Part shown: in pieces, positions 34,848 to 44,500 of the stretch
Layout: each line of letters opens with the position of its first letter
Position numbering within the stretch: position 1 is the stretch's first letter
From: JAIYCX01 sp964353175
GTDB lineage: Bacteria > Bdellovibrionota_C > UBA2361 > SZUA-149 > DAOLCO01
DNA length: 64,000 nt
NCBI GenBank assembly: GCA_964353175.1
Contig: CAYGUX010000015.1
Location: 1 to 64,000 of the forward strand
Reading direction: 5' to 3'
Notes under the pieces: model-generated
Told to the model about the DNA's origin: nothing
The model's database searches: none
Seen by the model: the letters and a program-made list of their open reading frames with translations, nothing else
Made by a program: the position numbers and the translations under genes

Positions 34848-36953
34848 ATGACCATCAAAGATAAGATTACATGCTCTCCCGCAAGAGTTGTAATTGCAGG
34901 CAATCCTAACAGTGGAAAGACCACACTTTTCAATGCCCTTACGGGACTTAGATATAAGGTAGGGAACTATCCCGGAGTTACAGTAGAAAGGAAAATTGGT
35001 TCTATCAACCTATCCGAGAATGAGAGAGCTGTACTAGTTGATGTACCTGGTATTTATACCCTATCTAACTTTTCTGAAGACGAACAAGTTGCAACAAAAA
35101 TCCTTTTCGGCTCATACCCTAAAGAAGCTCCCCCCGATATTGTAATTGCGGTTATAGATTGCACCAACTTGGAGAGGAATCTTTATTTCCTCTCACAACT
35201 CATAGATTTTGGCTACCCGATTGTAGTCGCCCTAACTATGGGTGATCTTGCAAATAAAGTAGGCATTCAAATTCACTCAGAACTCCTAGCTAAGGAACTT
35301 GATCTACCCATCGTCCCCATTCATGCTAATAAAAAGCATGGATTAGAAGAACTCAAATCCACCCTACTCAAAACAATAGAATCATCCAAAACTTCATCTA
35401 AAAAGTTCACTTGGTGCAAAGACTACCCAGAAGTTATTCAAGCAACAACAATTCTAGGGAATAAAATAATTGAGGCTGAACCTTCCTTACCCAAATCGAC
35501 AGCGACACTACTAGGCCTTGGCATCGCTTCAGATAGTTTTTTTGCCCACTCCAATAAACAGACAGATAAAAAATCAGATGAATTAACTAAAGTCATTGAA
35601 GAGACGAAACAAATCATCTCCAAGAATGGCCTTGACCCTCTAAGCTTTGACACGACCCTAAGATACATCTGGGCGAACAAAGTCTTCACCCGCTCTAGTC
35701 AAGTCCAACAAGCCACAGGTCTCCTTTCGGAAAAAATAGACAAGATACTAACCAATCGAGTTAGTGGTTTTCTAACCTTCATTCTACTCATGGCGATGCT
35801 CTTCCAGTCCATCTTCATTTGGGCAGTGGCACCAATGGAATACATAGCATCTGGAATAAACTTCATCTCCCAGACCCTATCCAACCTACTTCCCGAAGGT
35901 AGCATGTTTAGCAGCCTAGTTGTTGATGGCATCGTAGCAGGTGTAGGAAATGTCTTAGTTTTCGTTCCTCAAATTGCAATCCTATTTTTCCTACTAAGCC
36001 TACTTGAAGACAGTGGATACTTAGCAAGAGCGGCCTATGTGATGGATAGAGTGATGAGACCTTTCGGACTTCAAGGAAGATCATTTATACCACTTCTCAG
36101 CTCATTCGCCTGCGCTATCCCTGGCATCCTTTCAACAAGAACCATAGCCTCCAAGGCTGATCGTCTAGCGACTATCCTAATAGCTCCCCTTATGAGTTGT
36201 AGTGCCAGACTTCCCGTATATTCAGTACTCATTTCTGCCTGCATTCCAAGTACACTAACCTACTTTGGCCTATCCGCACAAGGAATCACCTTGCTTGGAA
36301 TGTATCTACTCGGAGTGGTTGTAGCTGCAATAGTTTCATTAATACTTAAGCTAACGATTCTAAAAGGGGAGCCCGCACTATTCGTTATGGAGATGCCTCC
36401 ACTCAGACGGCCATCTCTAACAACCGTATTCTATGATGTATATGACAGAGTCAGATCTTTCATTAAAGATGCTGGCACTATGATTCTAGCCTGCTCAATC
36501 GTATTGTGGTTTTTAGCAAGCTTCCCAAAACCCCCAGCGGAATATACAGAGTCTCCCGTAAGATACAGCATGGCCGGCAGATTAGGTAGTTTCATTGAGC
36601 CAGCAATTAAACCTTTAGGCTTTAATTGGGAAATAGGAATTAGTTTGATCGCATCTTTTGCCGCAAGAGAAGTTTTCATCTCCTCCTTAGCCACAATCTA
36701 CCAACTAGATGCAGAGGAAGATCAAGGCTCACTAATCGCGGTTCTAAAACGAAAAAATTCAGAAGGAAGTTTTACAACTAGAACAGCTCTCTCCCTTATG
36801 GTGTTCTACGTTTTTGCATGCCAATGCATGTCCACCTTAGCGGTCACTCGGAGAGAGACTGGTTCTTGGAGCTGGGTAGTTCTAATGTTTTCCTATATGA
36901 CCATCCTGGCTTGGTCTATGTCTTATCTTACTTACAATTATTTATTGCTTTAA
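34848..36953 (+). CDS. feoB: Ferrous iron transporter FeoB
   Basis: 701 residues. An N-terminal G domain (G1 GNPNSGKT at 18-25, G3 DVPG at 65-68) precedes a membrane domain with the Gate and FeoB_C motifs. The G4 position reads TMGD (130-133) where most FeoB have NxxD, which could weaken guanine selectivity. It imports Fe(II) across the inner membrane. A 42-residue Cys-rich protein of the FeoB-associated type is encoded 9.6 kb away. Confidence 0.95.
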   Translation: MTIKDKITCSPARVVIAGNPNSGKTTLFNALTGLRYKVGNYPGVTVERKIGSINLSENERAVLVDVPGIYTLSNFSEDEQVATKILFGSYPKEAPPDIVIAVIDCTNLERNLYFLSQLIDFGYPIVVALTMGDLANKVGIQIHSELLAKELDLPIVPIHANKKHGLEELKSTLLKTIESSKTSSKKFTWCKDYPEVIQATTILGNKIIEAEPSLPKSTATLLGLGIASDSFFAHSNKQTDKKSDELTKVIEETKQIISKNGLDPLSFDTTLRYIWANKVFTRSSQVQQATGLLSEKIDKILTNRVSGFLTFILLMAMLFQSIFIWAVAPMEYIASGINFISQTLSNLLPEGSMFSSLVVDGIVAGVGNVLVFVPQIAILFFLLSLLEDSGYLARAAYVMDRVMRPFGLQGRSFIPLLSSFACAIPGILSTRTIASKADRLATILIAPLMSCSARLPVYSVLISACIPSTLTYFGLSAQGITLLGMYLLGVVVAAIVSLILKLTILKGEPALFVMEMPPLRRPSLTTVFYDVYDRVRSFIKDAGTMILACSIVLWFLASFPKPPAEYTESPVRYSMAGRLGSFIEPAIKPLGFNWEIGISLIASFAAREVFISSLATIYQLDAEEDQGSLIAVLKRKNSEGSFTTRTALSLMVFYVFACQCMSTLAVTRRETGSWSWVVLMFSYMTILAWSMSYLTYNYLLL

Positions 36954-36962
36954 TTCTCCCAA

Positions 36963-38285
36963 ATGAAAAAAACACTCAATCCCCTACACGCAAATACTCT
37001 AAAAACATTAAAATTAAATGCCTTCAACCCCATGCAACTCTCAGCTATAGAAAAGGGCAAGAGTGGAAAGAACCTAATGCTACTCTCCCCCACTGGCTCA
37101 GGCAAAACCTTGGCTTTTTTAAGTATTGTATTGGAAAAACTGGAAAAGTTAGAAGAGGGAGTAAATGCTCTAGTACTCATACCTTCTAGAGAATTAGCTC
37201 AACAAGTAGAGAGCGTCTTTAGATCCTTAAAATCTTCATTGAAAGTTACCTGTTGTTATGGAGGTCATTCATTTAAGATAGAAGGCCAGAGCTTATCTGA
37301 AGCACCAGCGGTTTTAATAGGAACTCCGGGTAGAATCTTAGACCACATTTCAAGAAAAACTATTGATCTATCGAATGTAGGGCTTGTCGTAATGGATGAG
37401 TATGACAAACTTTTGCAACTAGGCTTCTTAGATGAGCTGGATGAAGTTTTTAGAGTGTTTAAAAACAAACCTCAAGTGATTCTAACCTCTGCTACTACTA
37501 TCGACAAATCGCCTTCATTTATTAGATCAAAGAATTTTGAAACAATAGACTTTAGAAATTCCGATACTAGCAATTTAAAGATGTATTCACTAAGAACGAA
37601 TAGTGAAGAAAAAGTGCAGTCTTTAATTAAACTACTTAAACATTTCAAACAAGAACCTACTCTAATATTCTGCAATCACCGCGAAGCGGTAGATAGAATT
37701 AGTACTCTCTTTAGTGAAGACGGAATAATTCACTGCATATTTCATGGTTTACTAGAACAGATAGATAGAGAAAAAAACTTAATTAAGTTTCGAAGTGGAG
37801 CAACGAATATTTTACTAGCGACTGATCTTGCCGCAAGAGGTCTAGATATTCCTCTCATAAAACATGTAATTCACTTTCAACTACCCCCAAACAATGACGA
37901 GTTCATGCATCGAAATGGCAGAACAGCCAGGATGCACGCTGAAGGTGAGGCTTATGTTATAGTAACAGAGGACGAGCCGCTACCAAGATACATTACCAAT
38001 AAAGTAGAAGAGTTCAAACTTCAAAGAGGAGCAACAACACTTCCCCTACCTAAATTTACCAGCATCTACATAAGTGCTGGAAAGAAAGACAAGATCAGTA
38101 AAGCCGACGTCTTAGGATTCCTAACTCAAGCTTGCAGGCTAAAAGGCAGTGACATTGGTTTAATTTCAATCCTCGACAAGGCAAGTTATGTAGCAGTTCA
38201 ACGATCCAAAGTAGGAGGATTTATTAAAGACTTACAAGATCCACGAATAAAAAAACTTAGGGTCAAAGTAGAAATCGCTAGCTAA
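36963..38285 (+). CDS. DEAD-box RNA helicase with DbpA-like C-terminal domain
   Basis: 440 residues. Q-motif FNPMQ (21-25), SPTGSGKT (42-49), DEYD (145-148) instead of DEAD, SAT (176-178), and HRNGRTAR near 310. Residues about 365-440 (SIYISAGKKDKI... and LDKASYVAV) match the DbpA RNA-binding domain, which in E. coli binds 23S rRNA hairpin 92. So ribosome assembly is the likely role. The DEYD variant keeps the two acidic catalytic residues. It starts 10 bases after feoB. Confidence 0.9.
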   Translation: MKKTLNPLHANTLKTLKLNAFNPMQLSAIEKGKSGKNLMLLSPTGSGKTLAFLSIVLEKLEKLEEGVNALVLIPSRELAQQVESVFRSLKSSLKVTCCYGGHSFKIEGQSLSEAPAVLIGTPGRILDHISRKTIDLSNVGLVVMDEYDKLLQLGFLDELDEVFRVFKNKPQVILTSATTIDKSPSFIRSKNFETIDFRNSDTSNLKMYSLRTNSEEKVQSLIKLLKHFKQEPTLIFCNHREAVDRISTLFSEDGIIHCIFHGLLEQIDREKNLIKFRSGATNILLATDLAARGLDIPLIKHVIHFQLPPNNDEFMHRNGRTARMHAEGEAYVIVTEDEPLPRYITNKVEEFKLQRGATTLPLPKFTSIYISAGKKDKISKADVLGFLTQACRLKGSDIGLISILDKASYVAVQRSKVGGFIKDLQDPRIKKLRVKVEIAS

Positions 38286-38305
38286 TCTAGGACAATACGA
38301 TTCTT

Positions 38306-38635
38306 ATGAACAATCTCTCAAACAAATGCTGCACACCATGTAATGGCAATACTCCTGCCATCTCCGAATCTGAAAAAGAACTTTTACTTTCAAGACTCAA
38401 ATCTTGGACGATTCTCAATTCACTTCACCTAACTAAATCTTATAAATTTAAAAACTTTAAAGAAGCGCTAGTAAAAGTAAATCAAATTGCCCAAATCGCA
38501 GAAAAAGAAAATCATCATCCAGACATCAAATTCGGCTGGGGTTATTTAAATATTAAAATACAAACGCATAGCATCAACAATCTTACTGAAAGTGACTTTA
38601 TTTTAGCTGCAAAGATAGATAGAATAGATGATTAA
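38306..38635 (+). CDS. Pterin-4a-carbinolamine dehydratase
   Basis: 109 residues. FKEALVKVNQIAQIAEKENHHPD is the PCD/DCoH core, with the histidine pair of the active site, followed by a matching LTESDFILAAKIDR tail. It dehydrates pterin carbinolamine during aromatic amino acid hydroxylation and can moonlight elsewhere. The N-terminus has four cysteines not usual for the family. It lies 20 bases after the helicase gene. Confidence 0.88.
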   Translation: MNNLSNKCCTPCNGNTPAISESEKELLLSRLKSWTILNSLHLTKSYKFKNFKEALVKVNQIAQIAEKENHHPDIKFGWGYLNIKIQTHSINNLTESDFILAAKIDRIDD

Positions 38636-38740
38636 CAAATATTCCAACAAACAAGTCTAGCGTATTAGCTATCTTGACTTTAAACAAACCCTCTCCTACA
38701 CTACTTACATCTCTAACAAAAACCAAAAACTGTCCATTTC

Positions 38741-39856
38741 ATGAAAAAGCTTGTAACACCTTTTCTGTATGCAATTATTTTTTTACTATACATACCTAAA
38801 CCTGTTCTTTCCCAAAAATCACCAGCTTTCAAATTAGGAGTAATCCTCCCACTAAGTGGTAACCTAGCTTTCTTTGGTCAGGCCCATTTAAATAGTGAAA
38901 TACTTTTCCAAGAGGACAAGTCTTCCCCCAGTCCTAAAACACGATTCACAATAGTTTATGAAGATTCGGCCTATGATACAAAACAAGCAATTAGCGCCTA
39001 TAGGAAACTAATCTCTATAGATAAGGTTGATGCTATCTATTGTTTCGGGGGGCCAATGTTGTCCGCCCTTGCGCCACTTGCAGAAGCTGATAAAATCCCC
39101 TTCTTTGCACCAGAGTCAGAAGATAGAGATGCTGCAAATAAAAAGTATGTCACTTTATTTAGAAATGTTACCGGTGAGTTTGGAAAAGTTATTTGGGATG
39201 AATTACGATCAAAAGGCGTTAAAAACCTAGGAGTAGTGAGAAACAATAATCAATTCATGGATACATTGATGCGCGGAGTTGTTGATAACGCACAAATTGG
39301 TGAATTTGTAACAAAAGAAATAGATGTCATACCTGGCACCGTAGATTTTAGAACTCAAATCTTACAACTTAAGAAGAAAAAGTTAGACTATCTTTTAGTA
39401 CTATTACTCCCAGGCTCGCATAGAGCTTTCTTAAAACAATCAATGGAACTCGGATATAAAATTCCGATGATAGGAGTAGAAGAGTTTGCTGTTACGGAAG
39501 AAAATGCTGGACTTGAAAAATACATAGAAGATACTCTCGTAGTGGCGCCTTATGTGACAAAAGAATTTAGAACAAGATATAATAATAGATTTGGAACAGA
39601 CCTCGGAATTGAGTATGGAGTTGAGTATTATGATTTTCTTTCCCTATTTTTCACTACGATATTGAAACAATATACGGTTCCAACTAAAGAGAAATTAATC
39701 AAAGAAATGCGATTTACTCGAGAAAAAGCTGGAATCTCTGGAAATTATACTTTAAAAAAGACAGATACGGGAGCGACATACTACAGTTTCCCCATAGGTA
39801 TTTACAAAGTAGGTGATGGCAAACTAGTCGATTACAAAATGGTAGATAAATTCTAA
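38741..39856 (+). CDS. Orphan periplasmic binding protein (Peripla_BP_6), copy 1
   Basis: 371 residues. A signal peptide (about 1-25) is followed by LGVILPLSGNLAFFGQAHLN, the type I periplasmic-binding fold of the branched-chain amino acid receptor group (LivJ-like). The layout YEDSAYDTKQAISAYRKLI, SEDRDAANKKYVTLFRN, and IYKVGDGKLVDYKM at the end is shared with the two other copies at 40966 and 43390. No permease or ATPase is nearby, so it may feed a transporter encoded elsewhere or act as a sensor. Ligand unknown. Confidence 0.8.
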   Translation: MKKLVTPFLYAIIFLLYIPKPVLSQKSPAFKLGVILPLSGNLAFFGQAHLNSEILFQEDKSSPSPKTRFTIVYEDSAYDTKQAISAYRKLISIDKVDAIYCFGGPMLSALAPLAEADKIPFFAPESEDRDAANKKYVTLFRNVTGEFGKVIWDELRSKGVKNLGVVRNNNQFMDTLMRGVVDNAQIGEFVTKEIDVIPGTVDFRTQILQLKKKKLDYLLVLLLPGSHRAFLKQSMELGYKIPMIGVEEFAVTEENAGLEKYIEDTLVVAPYVTKEFRTRYNNRFGTDLGIEYGVEYYDFLSLFFTTILKQYTVPTKEKLIKEMRFTREKAGISGNYTLKKTDTGATYYSFPIGIYKVGDGKLVDYKMVDKF

Positions 39857-39882
39857 AGCTAAACATATCAGCAACCCACAAC

Positions 39883-40965
39883 TTACCCCTGAGCCTTTCC
39901 CATCTCTCTTAAATGACTAAAATGTGACTTCATCATCTCCCAAAGCGATTTTCGATGATACGTTATCCCATATTTATTGGTCACACGCTCTATAATTGGA
40001 TTAATCTTTCCGTAATGCGTATGGCAGATGTTAGGAAATAGGTGATGTGCGGCATGGCAATTGGCTCCGCCACTAAGGAATCTGGCAATAGGACTATTTG
40101 GGTTCCAATCACAACTAGTTGCAAGGTTATGAACGGCCCAACTTGTAGATAATTTACCTTCTGAATCTGGGGAAGGATAACTGGCCTCTAGAAAAAAATG
40201 TGTCCCCACTAACATAATGATAAAAATCAAAGATGAAATGGCCCCAAAAAGTAGGTAGAGGATTGAAATTTGCCCGAAAGAATATGGCAATATTAAGTAT
40301 GGTAGAATCAACAGCATTGTAAAGTGGAATACTTTAAACAATACAAAATTAACCCAGAGCTTAACCTTCTGATGACCATCTCGAATCCACTGATACTCAC
40401 TTGAAAGTAAATATACCCAATCTCCCCAGAGGATAGAGTGCACAAGTGCCAAGGCATACGCGATAGGCGCATACAGGTGCTGGTAACGGTGCATTGGCTT
40501 CCATGGGTGGCAAAGACTCAGTCTTAGCAAAGGGTTTTTATCTATGTCGATATCACTACCCTCTACGTTTGGATAAATATGATGTGACTTAATATGCCGT
40601 AACCCCCAGAGTGTTGGATCTACTCCTACCGACAAAAAGCTTAAAAAATGAAATATCCTATTAATTCCCATTCTTTTTGACAAAAGTCTATGAGAAGCTT
40701 CATGACCAATACTAAAACCAAATAATAGTCCAGATACCTCAAAAACTAATGCAACAAAGAAAGCTGTCACTCCTACTACCACCTGTGATAAAACTAGAGC
40801 ATAGGAACCCCAACATAAGATAGCCCAAAAGCACGCTTTAAACCAAAACCAAAAATCTGGCCCAAGATGTGATCGATCATGGCCAAGAAGCCCATAAACT
40901 TCATCTTTAACTTCCTGATGAAACGCACTTTCATTCTCTGACTTAGCAAATTGTAATTTTTCCAT
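39883..40965 (-). CDS. Membrane fatty acid desaturase
   Basis: 360 residues. The three histidine boxes are HEASH (88-92), HIKSHH (124-129) and HAAHHLFPNICH near residue 313, with four membrane helices between, as in acyl-lipid/acyl-CoA desaturases with a di-iron centre. It would introduce a double bond into membrane lipids. Its ATG lies directly after the stop of the binding-protein gene at 40966, so the two are transcribed together, an odd pairing. Position of the double bond is unknown. Confidence 0.9.
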   Translation of the reverse strand: MEKLQFAKSENESAFHQEVKDEVYGLLGHDRSHLGPDFWFWFKACFWAILCWGSYALVLSQVVVGVTAFFVALVFEVSGLLFGFSIGHEASHRLLSKRMGINRIFHFLSFLSVGVDPTLWGLRHIKSHHIYPNVEGSDIDIDKNPLLRLSLCHPWKPMHRYQHLYAPIAYALALVHSILWGDWVYLLSSEYQWIRDGHQKVKLWVNFVLFKVFHFTMLLILPYLILPYSFGQISILYLLFGAISSLIFIIMLVGTHFFLEASYPSPDSEGKLSTSWAVHNLATSCDWNPNSPIARFLSGGANCHAAHHLFPNICHTHYGKINPIIERVTNKYGITYHRKSLWEMMKSHFSHLREMGKAQG

Positions 40966-42093
40966 CTAAAACCCAGTATCCTCAAGCAGAGTAATGATTT
41001 TTCCATCCTTCACTGCTTTCATAGAAACAGGCATACGAATCTCTTTTCCGGAATCAATAGTGTCAGTATATTTAAAGTTTCCTGATGCTCCTTGCCTAGG
41101 TGGCATTTGTGATATTCTTTCTATCACCTCCTCCGCAGTAAGCATTTTATCCATTTCACCAAATAGATCTGCTACAAGCATTCCAACATCATAACTCTGC
41201 GCGGCCGAACCTATCTGGATGTCATTTCCATACTTTTCCTTATAACGCTTCCTAAAGTCTTGAGTCACTCCAACCTGAGTAAAGAAAGCTCCATTTATAT
41301 TTTCGGGGCATTCGTTTACTAAGGTTTCACTATCTAATAAGTCTGCATTAAAGGTTTGAACATCAAGTTTCATCAAATGAGCCTGCCGATAGAATGACAC
41401 CAATTGTGCTGGCAACAGAAACGCTCCAATAGCTACCTCTCCTTGAGATTTCTTCTTCCAGAGGATAGGCTTAAAATCTGCCATTGAGGCATCGACTTCA
41501 TCTTTTCTACTAACCTCTATTCCTATTTCCCTTAGATTAATTTCTAAATGCTTTACGATATCAGAATAGAAAGGAATCGTAGTGACTATTAAAGATACAG
41601 ACTTAATGCCTCGATTCTTCAACTCTTGGGCCAATGCATTTGCTATTCTTTCCCCTGTTCTAGCGGCGCGAATTACTAGAGGTTTACCAAGTGTGGCTTC
41701 CTTTACGGTTGTCTCAGCTAAAACTGGTAAATTTTTTGCTTGCGCAATGGGTAGCATCGCCTCGGTAGGAGAAACCCCCCAAAGATAATACAAATTGATA
41801 GAATGAATAACACTCATATTCTGCAGAGCGACTACTGCAGTCTTTCCATCATAACGAGAATCTTCATAAATTAACTTTATCTTAGAGAACTTTTCGGGTT
41901 TCTCTAATCTGGCTAATTCGAATCCGTTACGAATTGAAGACCCATACTCTGCTAAGTCACCTGATAGAGGAATAACTATTCCAAAATTAAACTTTTGATC
42001 ACTTACGTGTGGCTCAATTGCTAAAAGCAAACTGGTAGAAAGAAAAGCTAATAGCATTAAAGAAAGGAAGTATTTTATAGTTACAAATCTCAT
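40966..42093 (-). CDS. Orphan periplasmic binding protein (Peripla_BP_6), copy 2
   Basis: 375 residues. A signal peptide (about 1-27) precedes FGIVIPLSGDLAEYGSSIRNGFEL, the same opening as copies at 38741 and 43390. Matching middle motifs are YEDSRYDGKTAVVAL and the final KEIRMPVSMKAVKDGKII. Type I fold for amino-acid-like or amide ligands. It directly precedes the desaturase. No transport genes accompany it. Confidence 0.8.
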   Translation of the reverse strand: MRFVTIKYFLSLMLLAFLSTSLLLAIEPHVSDQKFNFGIVIPLSGDLAEYGSSIRNGFELARLEKPEKFSKIKLIYEDSRYDGKTAVVALQNMSVIHSINLYYLWGVSPTEAMLPIAQAKNLPVLAETTVKEATLGKPLVIRAARTGERIANALAQELKNRGIKSVSLIVTTIPFYSDIVKHLEINLREIGIEVSRKDEVDASMADFKPILWKKKSQGEVAIGAFLLPAQLVSFYRQAHLMKLDVQTFNADLLDSETLVNECPENINGAFFTQVGVTQDFRKRYKEKYGNDIQIGSAAQSYDVGMLVADLFGEMDKMLTAEEVIERISQMPPRQGASGNFKYTDTIDSGKEIRMPVSMKAVKDGKIITLLEDTGF

Positions 42094-42185
42094 CTATTTT
42101 TTACCAATAAAAGACAATTGAAGCACATGCATCTCAATGAGTCTATACTTTTACGTAAAATTAACTCACTAAAAACAATCCACTC

Positions 42186-42482
42186 CTAAATACTCTCCCA
42201 TAATGTAACACTAGGCGCCCCATCAAGGAACTCTTCTCTTATAGCTCTAAAAGCTTTAACATGTTCACTCTCTGAGTGTTGGCTTAGAGCTTCTTGATTA
42301 GTCCAAACTTCATAGAACAGAAAATCAGTCGGTTCCTTTAATGATTGATTCAGTTCGTACTTTATACACCCATCTTCCTTCACCGTAGGCTCTATAAGTT
42401 TCGTAAGCTCCATAAGAGTACGCGCTTCCATGCCTTGCTTTGATTTGATATGAGCTAACACCACAAGATTTTTTTCATTCAT
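42186..42482 (-). CDS. ABM-domain putative quinol monooxygenase
   Basis: 98 residues. It has the antibiotic biosynthesis monooxygenase fold (YgiN-like), with KYELNQSLKEPTDFLFYEVWTNQEAL and SEHVKAFRA. Such proteins act as small cofactor-independent oxygenases on quinols, though many have no known activity. Overlaps the TrmB-type gene by an ATGA and lies 92 bases before the binding-protein gene. Confidence 0.85.
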   Translation of the reverse strand: MNEKNLVVLAHIKSKQGMEARTLMELTKLIEPTVKEDGCIKYELNQSLKEPTDFLFYEVWTNQEALSQHSESEHVKAFRAIREEFLDGAPSVTLWESI

Positions 42483-43279
42483 AGTATTTGGTTTTCCTTA
42501 ATATAAGTCTTATAAGTTACAGCAGTTTTCCAAAGAATATCAAAATGAGATTTAAAAGATTTGGCGACTGTAGTATTCCAAATCATCACGCTAATAATCT
42601 CTTCAGAAAATATATCAAGTGCAACTACTTCATTCGTAAAAAGGGTAGAAGTAGGCATAGAAAGAGCGCTGGGAGAGATCCTTAATTCTGATCCTTTCTC
42701 CTTAACCAGTCGATCGGGGTAAGCCGCACTAATCGAGCTCGCAGGTGCAATTAGCTGTTTTTTAACTTTCTTTTCTAGTAAATATTTTCGATAGTCTTCA
42801 TAATCAGATCCTAGTACGGCATAAACATCGACATCTCTCACATTTGCTATCATCCTTAAGACTCCATCTCCATTTGCTGCGGAGTCCACCATAGTAAATA
42901 TTCTTCTCAAAAACTCTTCTCTACCTGTTAGCACTTCAACATGTAATTTTGAACTACCTTGTGGAATTAGTTTTTGCAACTTAGGAATCGAAAGTTGCAA
43001 TTTTCTCGTTCGTAAAGATTGTTTTTCTAAAAGAAATTCTGGCCTCCTCGCACTAAATACCTTTCGATTATTTTTAGTTACATGAGAGACGTAGCCCTCA
43101 GATTCTAGAATCTCTAGAGCCGAATATACAAGCTGCCTATGAAGGCTGGTTTTACGGACTAAAGGCCCCGCAGTTGTAGCTCCTAAAGATAGAAGGCCTA
43201 AGTACACTTTGGATTGAACAAGGTTCAATCCAAAGTCCTGAAGCACGTTAATTAGTTCCGATCGTTCTGCCTGAGTCAT
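42479..43279 (-). CDS. TrmB family transcriptional regulator, second copy
   Basis: 266 residues. The N-terminal winged helix (about 8-75: LQDFGLNLVQSKVYLGLLSLGATTAGPLVRKTS) matches TrmB. The rest senses a ligand. Four-base overlap with the ABM gene, and divergent from the binding-protein gene at 43390. It likely controls the binding proteins and desaturase around it. Ligand unknown. Confidence 0.75.
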   Translation of the reverse strand: MTQAERSELINVLQDFGLNLVQSKVYLGLLSLGATTAGPLVRKTSLHRQLVYSALEILESEGYVSHVTKNNRKVFSARRPEFLLEKQSLRTRKLQLSIPKLQKLIPQGSSKLHVEVLTGREEFLRRIFTMVDSAANGDGVLRMIANVRDVDVYAVLGSDYEDYRKYLLEKKVKKQLIAPASSISAAYPDRLVKEKGSELRISPSALSMPTSTLFTNEVVALDIFSEEIISVMIWNTTVAKSFKSHFDILWKTAVTYKTYIKENQIL

Positions 43280-43281
43280 AT

Positions 43282-43301
43282 TGTCTTTTTTTTATGACAA
43301 C
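43282..43301. promoter_or_regulatory. TTGTC/GACAA inverted repeat beside TrmB gene
   Basis: TTGTC at 43282-43286 and GACAA at 43297-43301 form an inverted repeat with a 10-base spacer, three bases before the regulator ATG. A third TTGTC half-site is at 43324. The same half-sites form a perfect palindrome near the other TrmB gene (15681-15690). Candidate autoregulatory operator. Confidence 0.3.
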
Positions 43302-43389
43302 AATCTGCCATCAATCACTTTACTTGTCATATATTATTCTGCTAGCTTAATTTTCAAGGCAGCTAATACCAATAGGATAATATAGATCA

Positions 43390-44472
43390 ATGAAAGACCT
43401 TTTCTTACTCAAACCCTTAACTTGCTATATATACTTACTATTTGTCATTTCATTACTTGCTACCCCAAGTGAGGCGAACGATAAGGCTCGCGAATATAAG
43501 ATAGGGGTGATTCTACCCCTATCTGGCCCAATTGCGGACGTAGGTAAAAGTATTCATAATAGCATTCTACTCTCTAAAAAACTTTTCGATCCACAAAATA
43601 TAATTACTCTAATTTTTGAGGATGATCAGTTTAAAGCTAAAAATTCAGTTAGCGCGGTGTGGAAGTTGATTAATGTTGACCATATAGATGCTTTGATTAC
43701 CTTTGGAGGAAGTACTTCAAATTCTGTTGCAGACATTGCGGAGCGAAAAAAAATTCCGATGATTGCTATCACTGCCTTAGAGAGCATTGGCAAAGATCGA
43801 AGTTATGTAAATAGTATTTTCCTTTCTACTAAAGAACAAACTAAAGTTTTAAGTCAGGCCATACACCAAATGAAATTCAATCGCGTTGCACTCATTACGA
43901 ATACCCAAGAGGCGCTTCTGTTCCTAAAAGATGATTTTCTTATGACAAACCAAAACATCATAGTTTCAAATAGTGAGATTACACCAGGCGATCTAGGCAT
44001 TAGTTCACAGGTGACGAAAATTAGATTATCAAAACCTGATGCTGTAGTACTATACTTACTACCACCACAAATCTCATTATTTGCCATCAAACTAAGAGAA
44101 CAAGGCTTTAATGGACAGTTCCTAGGCGGACCTCCGCTTTTTAACCCAGCAGAGATAAAGTCTGCAAAAGGTCACTTAAACGGCGCATGGCTACCTGGAC
44201 CAAAGAGTGGAGAGCTTAGTCAATTTATTTCTGACTATCGCGACTCCTATAATACCACACCGGTATCTGAAGGCTTCTACGGATATGATAGCACTCACCT
44301 ACTTATTAAGGCTCTACAGTCTACCAATGCCACTAAATACTTAAACGAATTAAAAAGCTTCTCAGGTCTTTCAGGAAAGTATCCCAAAGGAATAAATAAT
44401 AATTTTGAAGTACCTGCCGAACTCCGTGAAATTATTGAAAATGGCGAGCTGAGAGTCAAACAAATCAATTAG
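43390..44472 (+). CDS. Orphan periplasmic binding protein (Peripla_BP_6), copy 3
   Basis: 360 residues. The signal peptide ends near SEA (residues 28-30). IGVILPLSGPIADVGKSIHNSIL begins the type I binding fold. LIFEDDQFKAKNSVSAVWKLI and the SKPDAVVLYLLPPQISLFAIKLREQGF segment parallel copies 1 and 2. Divergent from the TrmB-type gene. No permease or ATPase nearby. Ligand unknown. Confidence 0.8.
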   Translation: MKDLFLLKPLTCYIYLLFVISLLATPSEANDKAREYKIGVILPLSGPIADVGKSIHNSILLSKKLFDPQNIITLIFEDDQFKAKNSVSAVWKLINVDHIDALITFGGSTSNSVADIAERKKIPMIAITALESIGKDRSYVNSIFLSTKEQTKVLSQAIHQMKFNRVALITNTQEALLFLKDDFLMTNQNIIVSNSEITPGDLGISSQVTKIRLSKPDAVVLYLLPPQISLFAIKLREQGFNGQFLGGPPLFNPAEIKSAKGHLNGAWLPGPKSGELSQFISDYRDSYNTTPVSEGFYGYDSTHLLIKALQSTNATKYLNELKSFSGLSGKYPKGINNNFEVPAELREIIENGELRVKQIN

Positions 44473-44500
44473 AAACAGAATTACAAAAATTGAAAGTAAT

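Noticed and set aside
36818..37189. A plus-strand frame across the feoB-helicase junction
   Set aside because: It overlaps two strongly supported genes in another frame and shows no domain.
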